Shown piece by piece: positions 51,301 through 64,000 of a stretch of DNA of 64,000 bases. Location of the stretch: contig CM051516.1 of the NCBI GenBank assembly GCA_028015205.1, positions 33,866,230 to 33,930,229 of the forward strand, in the 5' to 3' direction. Below the pieces are notes generated by a model. That model saw nothing but the letters and a program-made list of their open reading frames with translations. It was not told the DNA's origin and ran no database searches. A program made the position numbers and the translations under genes. Each line of letters opens with the position of its first letter. Position 1 is the first letter of the stretch. The stretch comes from Mytilisepta virgata (lineage: Eukaryota; Mollusca; Bivalvia; Mytilida; Mytilidae).

Positions 51301-54300
51301 ATGAGTGAATCAGATGATCAAAATCCCAAGGTTCAGACAAAAGCAGAAAATGAAGCTTTGGAGGACATATCGCAGGATTTAATTGCAGGTTTATATATAT
51401 TCTTGTTTAATTTTCTGATTGGAGCTGTTTTATGAAACAGGGTCACAGTACTTGTAGCTGCATATCCATGTGCCAGTTGACCGTTGTGGTATGGCCTATG
51501 CTGGCTATGGGTTTTCGTCCTATTAATATTATCGGATTTGACTTCTTATTGTGTACAAAGCTTATCTTTCAAGTTAACACCTACATGATGTATGTATGTG
51601 TATTTCTGTTGATTTCCTGAATTTTAGTGCAATCTGATTAAATATGTGTTTTTTCTATTTACAAAATTAGATCTGCTTTTTAAGGTCTGTAAATAACATC
51701 ATATGTTTTGATCCTAAATAAGAAATTGACTGTAATTCGCTTTGTGTACGAATGTAAATTCAGTTTAATATTCATATTTTGTATTAACCCTTTCGTCGAT
51801 GAGTCCTAGTTTACCAGGATTCCCAAGTCAACTCGCTAACAACAAGTCCCAGTTTACCAGGATTGTCACATAGGTTTTATTTTCCCTGCTCTTTGAGCGA
51901 ACATCAAGAGTTATCTTTCTTATATTTGATACCCGGATAAAGATAAAAACTGGAGTGTATCTTTTCACAAAAAATTGTGAAAAAAGACCAAAATTAGAGT
52001 ATTTTATGGGATTTTAAAGTTAGCCAAATGAATTTAAGAAAGTTTTTGGCAAGGTTGGATGCCAGCTGGAAATAATGTATTTCATATCAAACGTGCCAAA
52101 TTTGTCCAAAATTGATTGGAAAGGACATCGATGATTGGACCTTTATTTCTTGAAATAATTTTTATCATATTTAATGAAAAAAGTGCATAATTAGCCTGAT
52201 TTTGACGATTTTGAAGAATTATAAAATATCCCCTGTTTGCTGCTGAATCTAAGCATTTTCATTGAAAAAACAAAAAAGGTAGCGAAGAGAACATATTTTA
52301 TGAACATTTATATTCAAATAAAGAATAAATGGCCCAAAATTAATGCTCTAAAACATTAACAAAGAAACAGTCATTCAAGTCTGCCATCTTGTAAGGGAAT
52401 CCATTGTGCAATGGTTACTTCCTGCGGGAACTTCGATCCATTGGTGAAAGGGTTAATATTTTGTAAATATTGTTTAAGAAATTGATTCTTTGTATTGACC
52501 AACTGAAAAGTGGCTTTAAAAAAGTAAAAGTTTCAAAAGTCTTCCATTTCTGTGTTAAAACAACTAAATCATTTGTTTTAAATCAATTTATTTCCATTTA
52601 AACATATAACTACAATTTTGTTTGAATGTCTAAAAAAGACTCAAGCCCTGTATTTAATTTTCAATGAAAAAGAGCAAGTTAATAACTATTAAAAGTTAAT
52701 AATATTGGTGTGATATGGTTTCTGATGTAAAAATCACGTAGAATTCTAGAAGAAACACCAGACTTTGTAACGGCAAAAATAGCTATTTATAACACTTCTA
52801 ACCATATTATAATCAAATGACTAACAAATATCATGCTTCAGTTTTACTTTTGAACTGATATGAAATACATACATTGTGTAATACACCATAAAATAAGAAG
52901 ATTGCGCTTTATGTGCTTTCAAATAAAAACTTGTTAGATAAAACATGCTAATACATGTAAAGGTTTATCATATCTTATTAATTAATGCATATTTTACGTT
53001 TTTGTATACAATGTTATTATAATTAATATTTGTGAAATGGATTTCTCATTACCATATTGTATATTTTTATAGAATACCATGAAGCTAATAAGGATAATGA
53101 ATTGTTTGCTAGTACTGAGGATCCTGAATATGAATTGGATGAAAGTGGACTACAGTTAGCATCAAAAGAAGGTATCTTTAATATATGCTTTCATAAAAAA
53201 GCAAGATCAAACTAGAAATCTGGACTGTCAGAATCGACAGTGATCCCCGCACTCCCTGTAAGTAGTTGGGCCACTTACCTATAGTCAAACTATAATACCT
53301 TATTCCCATCCAAAAATGGTATTAAAAAATTAAATCAATTAACCTAATGAAAAATGAAAAACCTTAGTTCTCAAGCTTAAACCAACAATTTTTGAAATTT
53401 GGCCTGTGTGAGCCCCTGATCAAATGGATAATCCAAATCCTTATTGTGCAACTAAATATAGCGTAGGAAAATAATATATATAAGCAAACTGAAAGAAAAG
53501 TTAAGCTCACAAGCTTTAATTAAAAATTCAAATTTTGACCTATGTGGACTCAAATTTTAAAAAATTAAAATTCTAAAACCTCATTGCACTCCTGCATATG
53601 GTGTTTGGCAATGCTGTATAGAAATAAAATGCATAAATTGAAAAACAAAAGACCAGTTTATGTCACAAGCTTAATTTGATAATTTTTCAAAATTCGTCCC
53701 CTGTGGGCCCTAATTTTAGAAAATCAAAATTCTAAAACATTATTGCACACCTGCATATGGTGCATGACAATACTGTAAACAAATAAAATGCATAAATTGT
53801 AAAATGAAAGAGGAGTTAAGGTCACAAGCTTAAGTTGACAGTTTTTTGAAATTCGACCCCTGTGGGCCCCAATTTTGGAAAATCAAAATTCTAAAACTTT
53901 ATTGCATATCTGCATTCGGTGCTTGACAATACAGTATAGAAATAAAATGCATAAATTGTAAAATGAAAGACGTGTTCAGGTCACAAGCTTGAATTCAAAA
54001 TTTTCAAAGTTCAACCCATGTTGGCCCCTTGTTTAGAAAATTCTAAAACCTTATTGCGCATCTACAGGTGGTATGCAACCATTCTATATAGAAATTAAAT
54101 TCCTAAACCCAGAAGTGAAGGAGGAGTTGATGTCACAAGAAAGTGTGAAGAATGGACGGAGACCATTGCTATATCACCGAACTTTCTTCAAAAGTGCAGG
54201 GATAAAAATTACAGAGGTTGAACAAAACCATATACAAAATCACAAAAATTGGGCTGTTTTCACAAAATACTTTATTTATAAAGTCAGTAATACCTGTTTA

Positions 54301-57300
54301 CAGTTAACCCCCCATTATTGTTCACTTTAATTTAATTTACAACCACTAGTAAATGATGTTTTTGTAAACTCATGAAAAAAGATGCAATTTAGTTAACAAT
54401 TTAATTTACCTTAATAAAACCTCCAGAATGTTTTTAAAATGTTTTTGTAATTTTACAGCATAAAACGCAGGAATTTTTAACCATTTTCCCAAAAATTCTT
54501 ATTTATTATTCCATAAAATAATCTTACAAATTGTATATTGAACATAATGTGCAGGAATTGTGTATTAACCACTTCGGTGGATAAAAATAAAACGGATAAC
54601 TTTACAGTTGCTTAAAATTTATGCATCTAATTCTCCTTTTATGAATAGCTTTATTTATACAAGAAACTGATATCTCCAATAGTCTATGACCCTGAACTAT
54701 TACTTTTAATGAAACACACTTCACTGATATAAATTTTGAATAATGTTATTCTTTTGCATCAGCTGAGTTAGACCTTGAAGCAGAGTTAGAAGGTAAACTA
54801 TTGATGTTGTGAAACTTTTTCTTTGAAATTTCCTGTTGTGATGGGTTAAATAATTAGATACGTACATTGTATAGATGTGAACATTTGGCTTTGCATGAAG
54901 TTTTCTGCATGAAATATTTTTGGTTAGTAAGTGAGAAACTTCAAATATTATGTGTTTATTAATAAAAAGAATATTTTTTACATGATTATCATTAGTTTTT
55001 GTGTCATCCTTTTCAGCTGATGTTTTATGTTACTTTACTGTACTGCATAACATAAAACTGAAATATGAGAGTCAGGAAATTATCCATAGTCTGATACCAT
55101 TTAGCAACAATCTAACATATGACTTTTGTCTCATATATTTAAATGCCTACAGAGTTGTTTGATGTCCCATTCAGCTACCTAATTTGAAATTTCTGTAGAC
55201 ATGTAACCTTGCTTTATCTCTGGGTTCCATGCTGCACTCTGAAGCCTTTTTTAAATGGGATTTGGGGATGCTTTTAATATATGCTAAAATTCCATAAATT
55301 GAACTCTTTTTTGGGGCCACAATGATATAAATTAAGTGCACTTATCAAAATTGTATTTCACTATCATAATTGGAAGAATAAAAGGGCGTGACCCAGGCTT
55401 CCGTAGACTGGAAAATTGTCTCCATCTTGTGACACAGTGCTTCACAACAAGCTTTATCAGGGTCATAACTCCTGTTAATTGTTGAGTCTCCATTCTAATT
55501 TAGTTGTGTGTCAGATAATCTTTACTAAATGAGGTTTTAGAAGCCTAGGGGACATCATATTTACTGATTTAAATATAAAATAAGGTAACATTGCAGTGAA
55601 AATACTGCTAGAAGCTTAAGTATGAAAAGAAAAGAAAAAATTATTGTTTCCAGTGCAAACCATTTGTATTTCTGTAGAAAATATTTAATTTGCAAATAAA
55701 TGTTTTCCTATTAAAATATAAAAATGTTTAATGATTATTTGAAGGGATAAATGAGGATTACAATATACCTATTTCATCGTGGGATGACGGTAAGACAGGA
55801 ATGTTATTATGTGTAGTGAAGTAATTATGTATTTCATTCAGAAAAAAGATCTTGGACATTTAAGTGATCATAAATTACACAAAATTGTATGAAATATAAT
55901 TTATAGTATATAGGAATATACAGGTAGTTAAAAGATATATAGCATGAAACAGTTTGGAAATTATTGGCACATAAATGCATCAGTCATCAAGTTCTCTGTT
56001 TCAAGCAGCTGAACAAATTAGTGATGGATTGAACTTATTTGTCCATGGTCTTTCTTCAGAAAGATTGTTATGCTAACACAACTATTGTACAATGTATGTT
56101 GTTTTTTATACCTTTAAAGTTAATCAAGTTCTTTGTTATGCAAATTAAATGACATGGCTACTGACTGTATAAAACATATCTATTGCTGTTTACTTCTTTT
56201 TAAGAAAATATACATGTATATATTTTATTGCATGTGTTAAACTATCTTTGAGACTGAATTTTAAAATGTATTAAAAAAAAAAATGTAAGATTTCGAAAAA
56301 TGAATTTGAAATAAAATTGTCTAACCTTTATAAATTTTGTAATGGCATTGTCATGGGTTTTTTGGTTATTGTATGTTCATTATAATTCTGTGGTGGTGTA
56401 AACGCATTGTAGGGTAATTGTAGATAAATGTTTAATATTTTCACATTTGTAGAAAATTTTGTTAATGCATCTGATTTGATTCCAAAATTTAAGTCAGTTT
56501 TTAGAAAAGTTACTTCCCTTAAGGCTTAAAATTATTGTACACTGTCATGTTGTTCAAGGAGTAGAGTTCATTTTTCTTAGAAATTAGTAGTTGTAAATAT
56601 AAGAATTCTGAAGTTTGTAATAGTCAAGTTAGAATTCTGTTGAGCTTTAACATTAATAATTGATATGCATAAGGAATAAGTTAACAAATCAGTTGCACTT
56701 CTGGAAACAACTGTTTGTAAACAAAAGTTCATGGAATGGGTTTTTGGTATTTTAAAAGCCTAAATCAGTAAATGCTAGAATTATAAGACGGTATTTTGTT
56801 GGTGAATTAAAACATAAAATTTTTACCATTGTCTGTAAAGGTTATTTTTTTATACCACAAATAAGATTTTGAGTGGAGGATTTGCAAAAGAAATCTAAAA
56901 AGGTTTTAAAACTTTGAAATGACCAGCAGAGTTCTGTCCATATATGTGTAAAATGGTTATTTAAAATATTTTTCATGCTCTTTATGCATATTTAGTCCAA
57001 CCAAGTACTACTTAATTTAATGAACCTCACATGGAAGAGTTATCAAGCCATGGAAAACAATGAATTCATAGTGCATTTAAAATTTAAATAACTTTACCAG
57101 CTCAAACTTGAAAATCTTTCTCATGTGCAAAGTATACTTACTTTCTGTCATAATATCAAAATTTAAAATAAAAAAATCATCAGTGCTAACTCAAAATATT
57201 GGCAAAAATAACCCTTAGGGTAGCAGAATTCTTGCAGACAGCAAATGATAACCTGAATATCGACACTTTTCCATCTGATGACCAAATCACCACTTTTACT

Positions 57301-60300
57301 TATGACAAACTTTTTAAAACATCAACTTTAAATATTCTGCTATAAATTTAGAACAAACAAGTATATATATGTGTCCAATGGACACTACATGCCAGCCAAT
57401 GATGTAAGTATTTAGTAAATGGAACTACATTTGTATATTGTTGACTTTGAATTCCCTAACATATGGTAGATGAAATACTATCTCTCAGTACTTTATGAAA
57501 AACAACCTTCAACCTGAACCTTAAACTGAATTATAACATTGGAATTCCATAAAGAAATTCAAAGTCGATTACTTATGACCTCTAGGTCACAGCATCCATT
57601 TTGCATCAAAATGCTGCTGTTTGTATCACAAGCTATCTATGTACAAAGTTTCAGGATGATACATGTACCATAACTCCTTCATGAAAAACTACCTTAAACC
57701 TGAACCTTAATCTTGACTCTATATTGAAATTCTACAAAGAAATTAAAAGTCGATGACCCATGACCTCAAGGTCACAGCATTCGTTTTGCATCAAAATGCT
57801 GCTGTTCATATCACAAGCTGTCCATGTACAAAGTTTCATGATGATAACACTCCTTCATGAAAAACTATGCTAAACCTGAACCTTAACGTCATACGGACGG
57901 ACGCACAGACCGAAGAACTATTATGACCGGCCTGCCATACAGACGGGGCATAAAAACCATTCATAAAAGACATGATTGAGCAAGATCAGGTAAGTTCAGT
58001 TGTTATGGTTAGGAATAAAACAAGGTGATTAAAATTGATTTAGGTTCTAAAATTATGAAAAATCTGTTTGTTGGACAGACAGTAGTCTGTTTAGATTGAG
58101 GGGAGATAACTTCAATAAAAATGACTAGAATCAAATCAGAATATGGAATTCCTATATTGACAATTTTATTCCCTAATATATTCCTTTATTATAAATAATA
58201 GTTTTGCATGCCATGAATCCATAGAAATAAGAAAATCCATTGTTAATAAAATTTTCTGACTTTGACCAAACTTAGCTTATTTTCAGTTAATTTGTAGCTT
58301 TTTCTTAGCACGGAATAGAAATTCAAATTTTTGTGTTTGAACAAGTTGTATTACTTGTTCATGTCTTTAGTAGAAACCAACTTGCTAAACATAAGCTGAA
58401 AAGTTTATAACATTAAACGACTCTGTATGAGTTGATGTATTTATGACACAAAAAAATTAAAAAAAATAAATACTGTTTATTTCTATACATTTTATTGTAT
58501 AAAATGCATGCAATAATATTCTATTAACAGTTTATATCACATCTTATTTCTTAATATATACATGTAGTATGTATTCATTTAATCAAAATAAATTTTTTAG
58601 AATGTTTAGTGAGAAAGTTCATTTATAAACCTCAAAAACAGTTTAGAATTAGAAAAAGAGAATTCCAGTGATTTTATATTCCTTTAGCAAAAAATTAAAA
58701 AAATAAATATCGATTTGTGTATGTTATTTTTAGAGCACTGGTGTTTGCATAATATGTATTCGTAACTATTAGCCTAAGGATGGAGGATAAATTTCCTTGT
58801 CAATTTTTATTGTATAGTCTGGGTCATGATTCTACCTGAAGGCCACATGACGACCTGTTGTTAACCCTTGATATGTTGATCATATAATTAATGGTGTAAG
58901 TGGTTTCATTGCCTCACACTTTTAATTTGTGGCAAGAATTTGTTGACTCGGGCTTTGCGATTGTATCAAATTATAACTACTTAGACTGGTGTCAAGATAG
59001 CTTTAAAATTAAAGGATATGTGTAAATTCATATATTTTATATATATTTATTATTGTGAATCTTTTTTTTTAACAAACATTAATGCATGATTAATTAATAC
59101 AATAAATACAGTTTTTATAGCAAAATATATTTAGAAAAAATAATGATGCAAGTATCCAAGTTGCAACTTTTGTTGCACTTGGCTATAGTTTGATGAAGGC
59201 TGGGCAGGTGTGCATCCAAAATTGGTTTCTTGATAATAAATTTAGTTTGCCATAGCCTATTCAAACCAAATTTGGAAATGTTGTTAGACTATATGAGACT
59301 CAGAAAAAAAACGTCACTATGTCATTAACCAATGTGAGACTTGAAGCCTTATTTGATTTGGCTGAATTCCAGTCATTGCTATTCCAATTTTGGTAAATAT
59401 CCTGGAAGACTCTCAGAAATTTAAGTACCTGGAAACTAATCAACTATTAAAAAGCACTTTCTGGAATAATTCAATTTCATACATAGAAATTCAATTGTTG
59501 GTAAATATCCTGGAAGACTCTCAGACCTTTATTTTAGGAAAAATACCTTACAATCATATAATAAAGTAACAAGCTGTAAAATATTAAGTGCTAAGATTAC
59601 TTAGATTTCAAATACAGTAGAACTTTGATGGCTTGAACTCCAAGGGACCCTCAAATTCTGTTCGAGTTATCGGTAGTTCGAGTAACTGAAATTTTTTCAG
59701 GTAAGAAAAATTGCCAGAACCATCAGATTACGAGTTGGCATAACTAATTATTTCTAAATTAAAATTTAACAGGTTAATCACACAGTTATCATGACAACTT
59801 TATTACGTTGAACAGTAAATATATTTACCTGTCAGATTCATCTATTTGTATTAAACTTGTGATTGTTAGATGCATATCTGTAAGTATCAGGCAACAAGAT
59901 TGTCCATTTAATGATCGAGTTCGACTTTTCATTGGTAAAATACACTATTTTGTAATTGTTAGGACCAACATTTTTGTTCGACTTATCGAGAAATTGGTGT
60001 TCGATAAACCGGGTCTTCTTCAACATGAAAATAATGGGAAAAGTTGACGCGACTTTCAAAACGGTTTGAGCCATCGATGGTATTCACACGATCCGAGTTC
60101 GAGCTACCGAATTTCGACTGTACTGCAATTCCGTCATTGGTAAATATCCTCTCTTTAATTTTGGGGAAGTACTAAGCAACCAAATATGTATATTAAAATA
60201 ATCAACTTTGAAAAAGCAATTGCTTGGAACAGTTGAATTTATAACATTGTAATTCCATCTTTGGTAAGACTATCAGACCTTTAAATTATGGGAAAATTAC

Positions 60301-63300
60301 CTTGCAACCATGTATAAATTTCTGAATTTACACCACATTATTCTTGAAAAATATCTTATTATTCATTGCAAAGAAATAGAAGTAAAATATATTTTATAAT
60401 GTTTAATTTATATACATCCCTAAAAATTTGGTACTGATTAATCTTTAAGCAATTCATGTAAAAGAATGACAATATTGTGTGAAGTAATGCTCGCATGTGA
60501 TCTTTCCATATAAACTAGTGAAAGACAAAGTTGCTATTTTTGAGAGTGATAGAAAAATCAACTTTTGAAGAAAAAAAAACTATGCAGATCTCAGATAAAT
60601 TGATTTTCAGTGACTATGTTTTTTTTAAAGTTTTTTTTTCATTTAAGATGCATAAATGTAAAGATATGGAGTTTATTTTGTTGCAGATTTAGCCAGAGAA
60701 CAAGCTGGAGAGATAGCTTTCAGAAGTGGTGCTATAACACCTGAGGGGTTGATAGAAGATGACTTTGAAAAAGAATTAGGAACTCCTTCAGTTAGTATAT
60801 AAGTTTTATTTACCCAGTAATCACCTTGGTCTCCAGCATTTGTTATTTTCAATATGTTATGTCTATCACTATGTCCTGACATGAATATGACATGATACAA
60901 AGTTGATCTATTGTGACATAATTTGACCTAACATTGACCTGAATACGTCATTTCCACATTGAAAAGCAATCTATTTGAATAAGTCTTGTTTGTAAACAAT
61001 TCCATTTAAATTCATTACAATGATTCCTTCAGCAGATTGTCAATCCAAGATATTTCTTAGGCAGATTCCAGGTTGACAAGCAATTCTTGTAGTAACAAAA
61101 GACTTTGTTGCACTTTCAAATATTTGGTAAACTGATTAGTGATTAAGGATGTTTGCTGGTCATGTTTTTTAATTTCTATCAGATTTTCATAAACATCCGG
61201 TTTTATCCATTTGAATGCCATAAATTATTTTTCCCACTAACAACCATTTTTCTTTTCATAAATCTTTTGCATGCAGAATAATAAGCCATTTGTAAATATC
61301 TTATAAAATCCTTGTAATTATTTAATGGTTTTTGAGAAATAAAACTTTTCAATGATAAAGCTATGTAAAATCAAGAGAACATATTTTTCCCGCCAAATTT
61401 TCAATGGCTTATATCTTGAAAACAAGCACACGGACCTATAATTTTTTTTTTCGCTCATTTAGTTCCTTTATTAATCCACTATCAATATTTACCAGTGTTA
61501 TGAAAAGCTGGTTATCTTGAAACTTGGTAGCAAACATCCTTAACACAACATGTTATGGTATTTCTTTGAAAGTACAAAATTCCAGCTTAATTGATATCTT
61601 GCATATAAACATTTGTGATTTTGTGAAAGCATATTTAGATAACAAATAAAGTGAAAAATACATGATGGAGCTAAATCATGCAAAACTGAATCATTTCTGT
61701 ATCATTTTGATTGCTGAGCTTTATCTTCAAAGTCACTGAAGCTTTTTCCACAGTAAACAATCATAGATTTAATAATTTAGAAAATAACTGCACATTAATT
61801 ATACCCCCACTCTACGGAGTGGGTGGTATACTGGATTCACCTTGTCCGTCCGTCCGTCTGTTCAAACTGAAATTTTTCGTCACACTTATCTCTGCTTTTG
61901 TGCAATGGAATGTTTTGATATTTGGCCTGTAGCTTTATGACCATGAGTTGTATCATCTCTCCTATTTTCAGGTCTGTCAAGGAACCACTTCCTGTTTGAC
62001 GATACTTACAAATTTTACTATACCTTATGTTTACATGAAATTTTTCATCAAACTTTTCAAGACTGTTTTCCCAATTTTCAAAACTGAAAAAGAGTGAGGG
62101 TATACTTTGCACGATAACACATACAACCTCATGTTTTGATTTTAGGACACAGAAGACAATGATGAATCAGAATTCAGAGATGTAGCACAGTACAGAGTAA
62201 TTGAAGTAGCAGGTTCAGTAACAAACATATTTATTGACTGTAAAACTAACATGTCTTAGAAATTTTGGAATGTGATTAGTCACGTCCCTCAAGGTATTGT
62301 CAACAAAATTTTCAAAGAGAAAAAAATCAATTCCTAGTTAAGCGATGTATAGCTTGGCAGGCTGTTTTTTTTTTTTTTATGATAACTGATATCTCATTCA
62401 TAATGACATACTATTTTCATCTATTTATTAGTTCCCTTGATATGAGCCACTAAATATGTAGGTGACCTGACATTTCCTTGGCTGTCAGCCTGTGTTAAGT
62501 TTTTCACATTTCTGAGGACTTCATTTAAGAATTTTAACCTCGTGCAAACACTTTTATAGCTTTGTTAAAAAAAAAGAGCAAGTTGCTCTCTTCACCTAAT
62601 TTTGAATGGGCAGCATCATTTTTATTGTAATATTTTTTAGGAAGGTATTTAATGTCAACATCTCTGCGATCTATGTTGTTAGCATTTTTGGAACTATTTA
62701 GACAAAAATATATAGAATTTGAAAGACATTTAATGGTTTTATTTTTCAGGTGATGATACTTATGGTAGGAAAGTGATAGTATTCTCAGCCTGTAGAATGC
62801 CTCCTAGTGCACAGTTAAATCATCAGAGATTACTAGAGTTAGTATAAAATTTGTAAAATTTTTGTAACAATCAGGCAATAATCAAGAATACATTGTAAAT
62901 ATGAAAAACAATTTTAATAAACTAAAATTGAATATTAAGATTTACTTTCTATTTTTATCAATGTAATATGAATTGATATTTTTAATTAGAATAAAAATGT
63001 AATGGGGAAACTTAAATCTACATTTAATATTCTAGAGTTAGCTCCCCTAATATTTCATTTGAGAAAATGAAATCTACACCCATATTTGGCTTAATAAAAA
63101 AAAGCAAACAAATTGATATTAGATACATGTATAACCTATCATCTGATTAGTTAACTTTTTGGTTTTTGTCCATAGACTGGAATATCTCTGGTGTAGGTCC
63201 TGGGGATTTAATTATAAGGATTGACTGTAATTTTGTTTTCTGTCTTTTCCAAATAATCTCAATGCACACCTAACAATAACTAATTACCCAGGAGCCTTTT

Positions 63301-63964
63301 CACAAAAAATTGACACAGCTACGATTCTCATAACTGTGAAACCATTGCCAAACATTCTGTTTACACTAAATTAGACATATGATTACGGTAATCGTGGTTG
63401 TGGTATATTTGTGAAACAGGGACCACTAGGTTATTAAGTGTGCATATGAAATAGATTTTACAGTTGATCCTGAAATAATTTTTGTGATTTGACTCTGTAT
63501 TTTACAGATTCCTGATCCAAGGGAGAATATAAGAAGAAAATAATAAGTGAGCATAGAGGAATGTGCATACTTGCCTCTTTGCCATTTGTCGTTACTACAT
63601 TTTTGGGTTATTGATTCAGCTTTGCATATTTGAGGCATTGTTTTACAATTTTGTCAAATTATTCTGCATATGCATTTAGATTTACAGTATGTTAAGGAAT
63701 GCTTAGTTGAAAGCGTTTTTAATGAAAAAAAAAGAAACTGTATCTAAGCCCGCAGACATGCTACCATTCTTTTCTACTGTTTCACATAATAATAAGACTG
63801 AGTAGATTATATTTTACTGGTTTATATTGTAGATACTGTAGATACACCTTAGACCAGTATGTAGAGAATGATTATGTAATTGTCTACTTCCATTATGGTC
63901 TGACCAGTAAAAATAAACCTAAGTTGGGTTGGTTACTGCAGATTTACCGAGACCTTGACAGGAA
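51301..63964 (+). CDS. ARHGAP1: Rho GTPase-activating protein 1-like (p50RhoGAP), N-terminal part (partial, continues right)
   Basis: Coding exons: 51301-51388, 53073-53171, 54763-54792, 55745-55789, 60687-60790, 62146-62212, 62750-62837 and 63833-63964. All junctions have GT/AG ends and keep frame, giving about 217 residues. The start is the ATG of [10 protein letters not shown], preceded closely by a stop-containing leader. Residues 1-130 are acidic, including two tiny exons (30 and 45 nt). The last exons encode [15 protein letters not shown] and then [21 protein letters not shown] and [12 protein letters not shown], the start of the Sec14/CRAL-TRIO (BCH-like) lipid-binding domain, very close to vertebrate ARHGAP1. 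In the family a Cdc42/Rho GAP domain with an arginine finger follows; here it must lie beyond the window. ARHGAP8 and ARHGAP1 are not separable from this fragment, but a single invertebrate ancestor-type gene is likely. Confidence 0.9.
53225..54115 (+). repeat. Tandem units of about 150-160 bp in ARHGAP1 intron 2
   Basis: Five diverged units with AAAATCAAAATTCTAAAAC, TATTGCACACCTGCATATGG, AAATAAAATGCATAAATTG and GTCACAAGCTTAA. No coding role was seen. The type is similar to the other tandem-unit elements here but the sequence is different. Confidence 0.75.
57385..57957 (+). mobile_element. Tandem-unit element ending GGGGCATAAAAA, ARHGAP1 intron 4
   Basis: Two units of about 200 bp contain GACCTCAAGGTCACAGCAT, TTTTGCATCAAAATGCTGCT and CATGTACAAAGTTTCATGAT. 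They are followed by ACGGACGGACGCACAGAC and GACGGGGCATAAAAACC, the same end as the 49750-50290 element. Confidence 0.65.
59615..60120. mobile_element. MITE of the same family as 19103-19611 (506 bp)
   Basis: TA at 59613-59614 and 60121-60122; termini CAGTAGAACTTTGATGGCTT and CAGTCGAAATTCGGTAGCTC. The interior is co-linear with the 19103 copy, with mostly point differences. ARHGAP1 intron 4. Confidence 0.82.
60791..63832. other. ARHGAP1 introns 5-7
   Basis: Introns 60791-62145, 62213-62749 and 62838-63832. Around 61800-62110 lies CCCCCACTCTACGGAGTGGG followed by CCGTCCGTCCGTC, a truncated dispersed repeat of a type common in molluscs. Otherwise unassigned. Confidence 0.5.
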
Positions 63965-64000
63965 GTAAGTCATTTGTTAATGGAAGTGATAAATACCATT

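Larger units (their letters stand above)
55790..60686. other. ARHGAP1 intron 4, long AT-rich intron
   Basis: 4.9 kb between a 45-nt exon and the 104-nt exon. It hosts the tandem-unit element at 57385-57957 and the MITE at 59615-60120; no coding sequence was recognised in the rest. Confidence 0.6.

Overview
This window looks like nuclear DNA from a bivalve mollusc, most likely a mussel-like species. It is AT-rich and intron-rich, with GT-AG splice sites that can be followed exon by exon. It is dense with repeats typical of bivalves: tRNA-derived SINEs with CAAT-type tails, MITEs with TA target duplications, elements built from tandem units of about 150 bp, and many TACATGTA words. There is no prokaryotic organisation. 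The species is inferred from repeat style only.

Three host genes are visible. (1) Left, minus strand, about 2.08-7.49 kb: the 5' part of an unidentified multi-exon gene with a long Ser-rich first coding exon; it runs off the left edge. (2) Centre, minus strand, 46.87 down to 15.92 kb: a complete TTK/Mps1 dual-specificity kinase in 17 coding exons. All exon phases agree, giving 827 codons plus stop, close to human TTK. (3) Right, plus strand, from 51.30 kb to the window edge: the first eight coding exons of a p50RhoGAP/ARHGAP1-like protein, up to the start of its Sec14/CRAL-TRIO domain. TTK and ARHGAP1 are divergent and separated by about 4.4 kb.

The main discovery candidate lies in TTK intron 12. 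An 8,159-bp element (23767-31925) is flanked by TTAA on both sides and has inverted termini and matching subterminal blocks. It carries two intact, spliced, convergent genes. One encodes an 810-aa THAP-domain transposase, in the same direction as TTK. The other encodes a 180-aa Cys-rich protein that matches the intracellular 'ballast' domain of vertebrate P2X7 receptors. TTAA plus THAP points to the Kolobok superfamily, so this appears to be an autonomous Kolobok-type transposon with a P2X7-C cargo gene.

Other notable structures are a 45-bp tandem array that multiplies the splice acceptor of the TTK catalytic-loop exon, a run of TPxK motifs in the TTK linker, a roughly 2-kb near-palindromic foldback in a TTK intron, a minisatellite split by a MITE, a reverse-transcriptase remnant, and several families of tandem-unit elements that may be pearl/Helentron-like.

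Exon coordinates were read by eye from splice motifs and reading-frame continuity. No alignment or search was run. UTRs and promoters are tentative.
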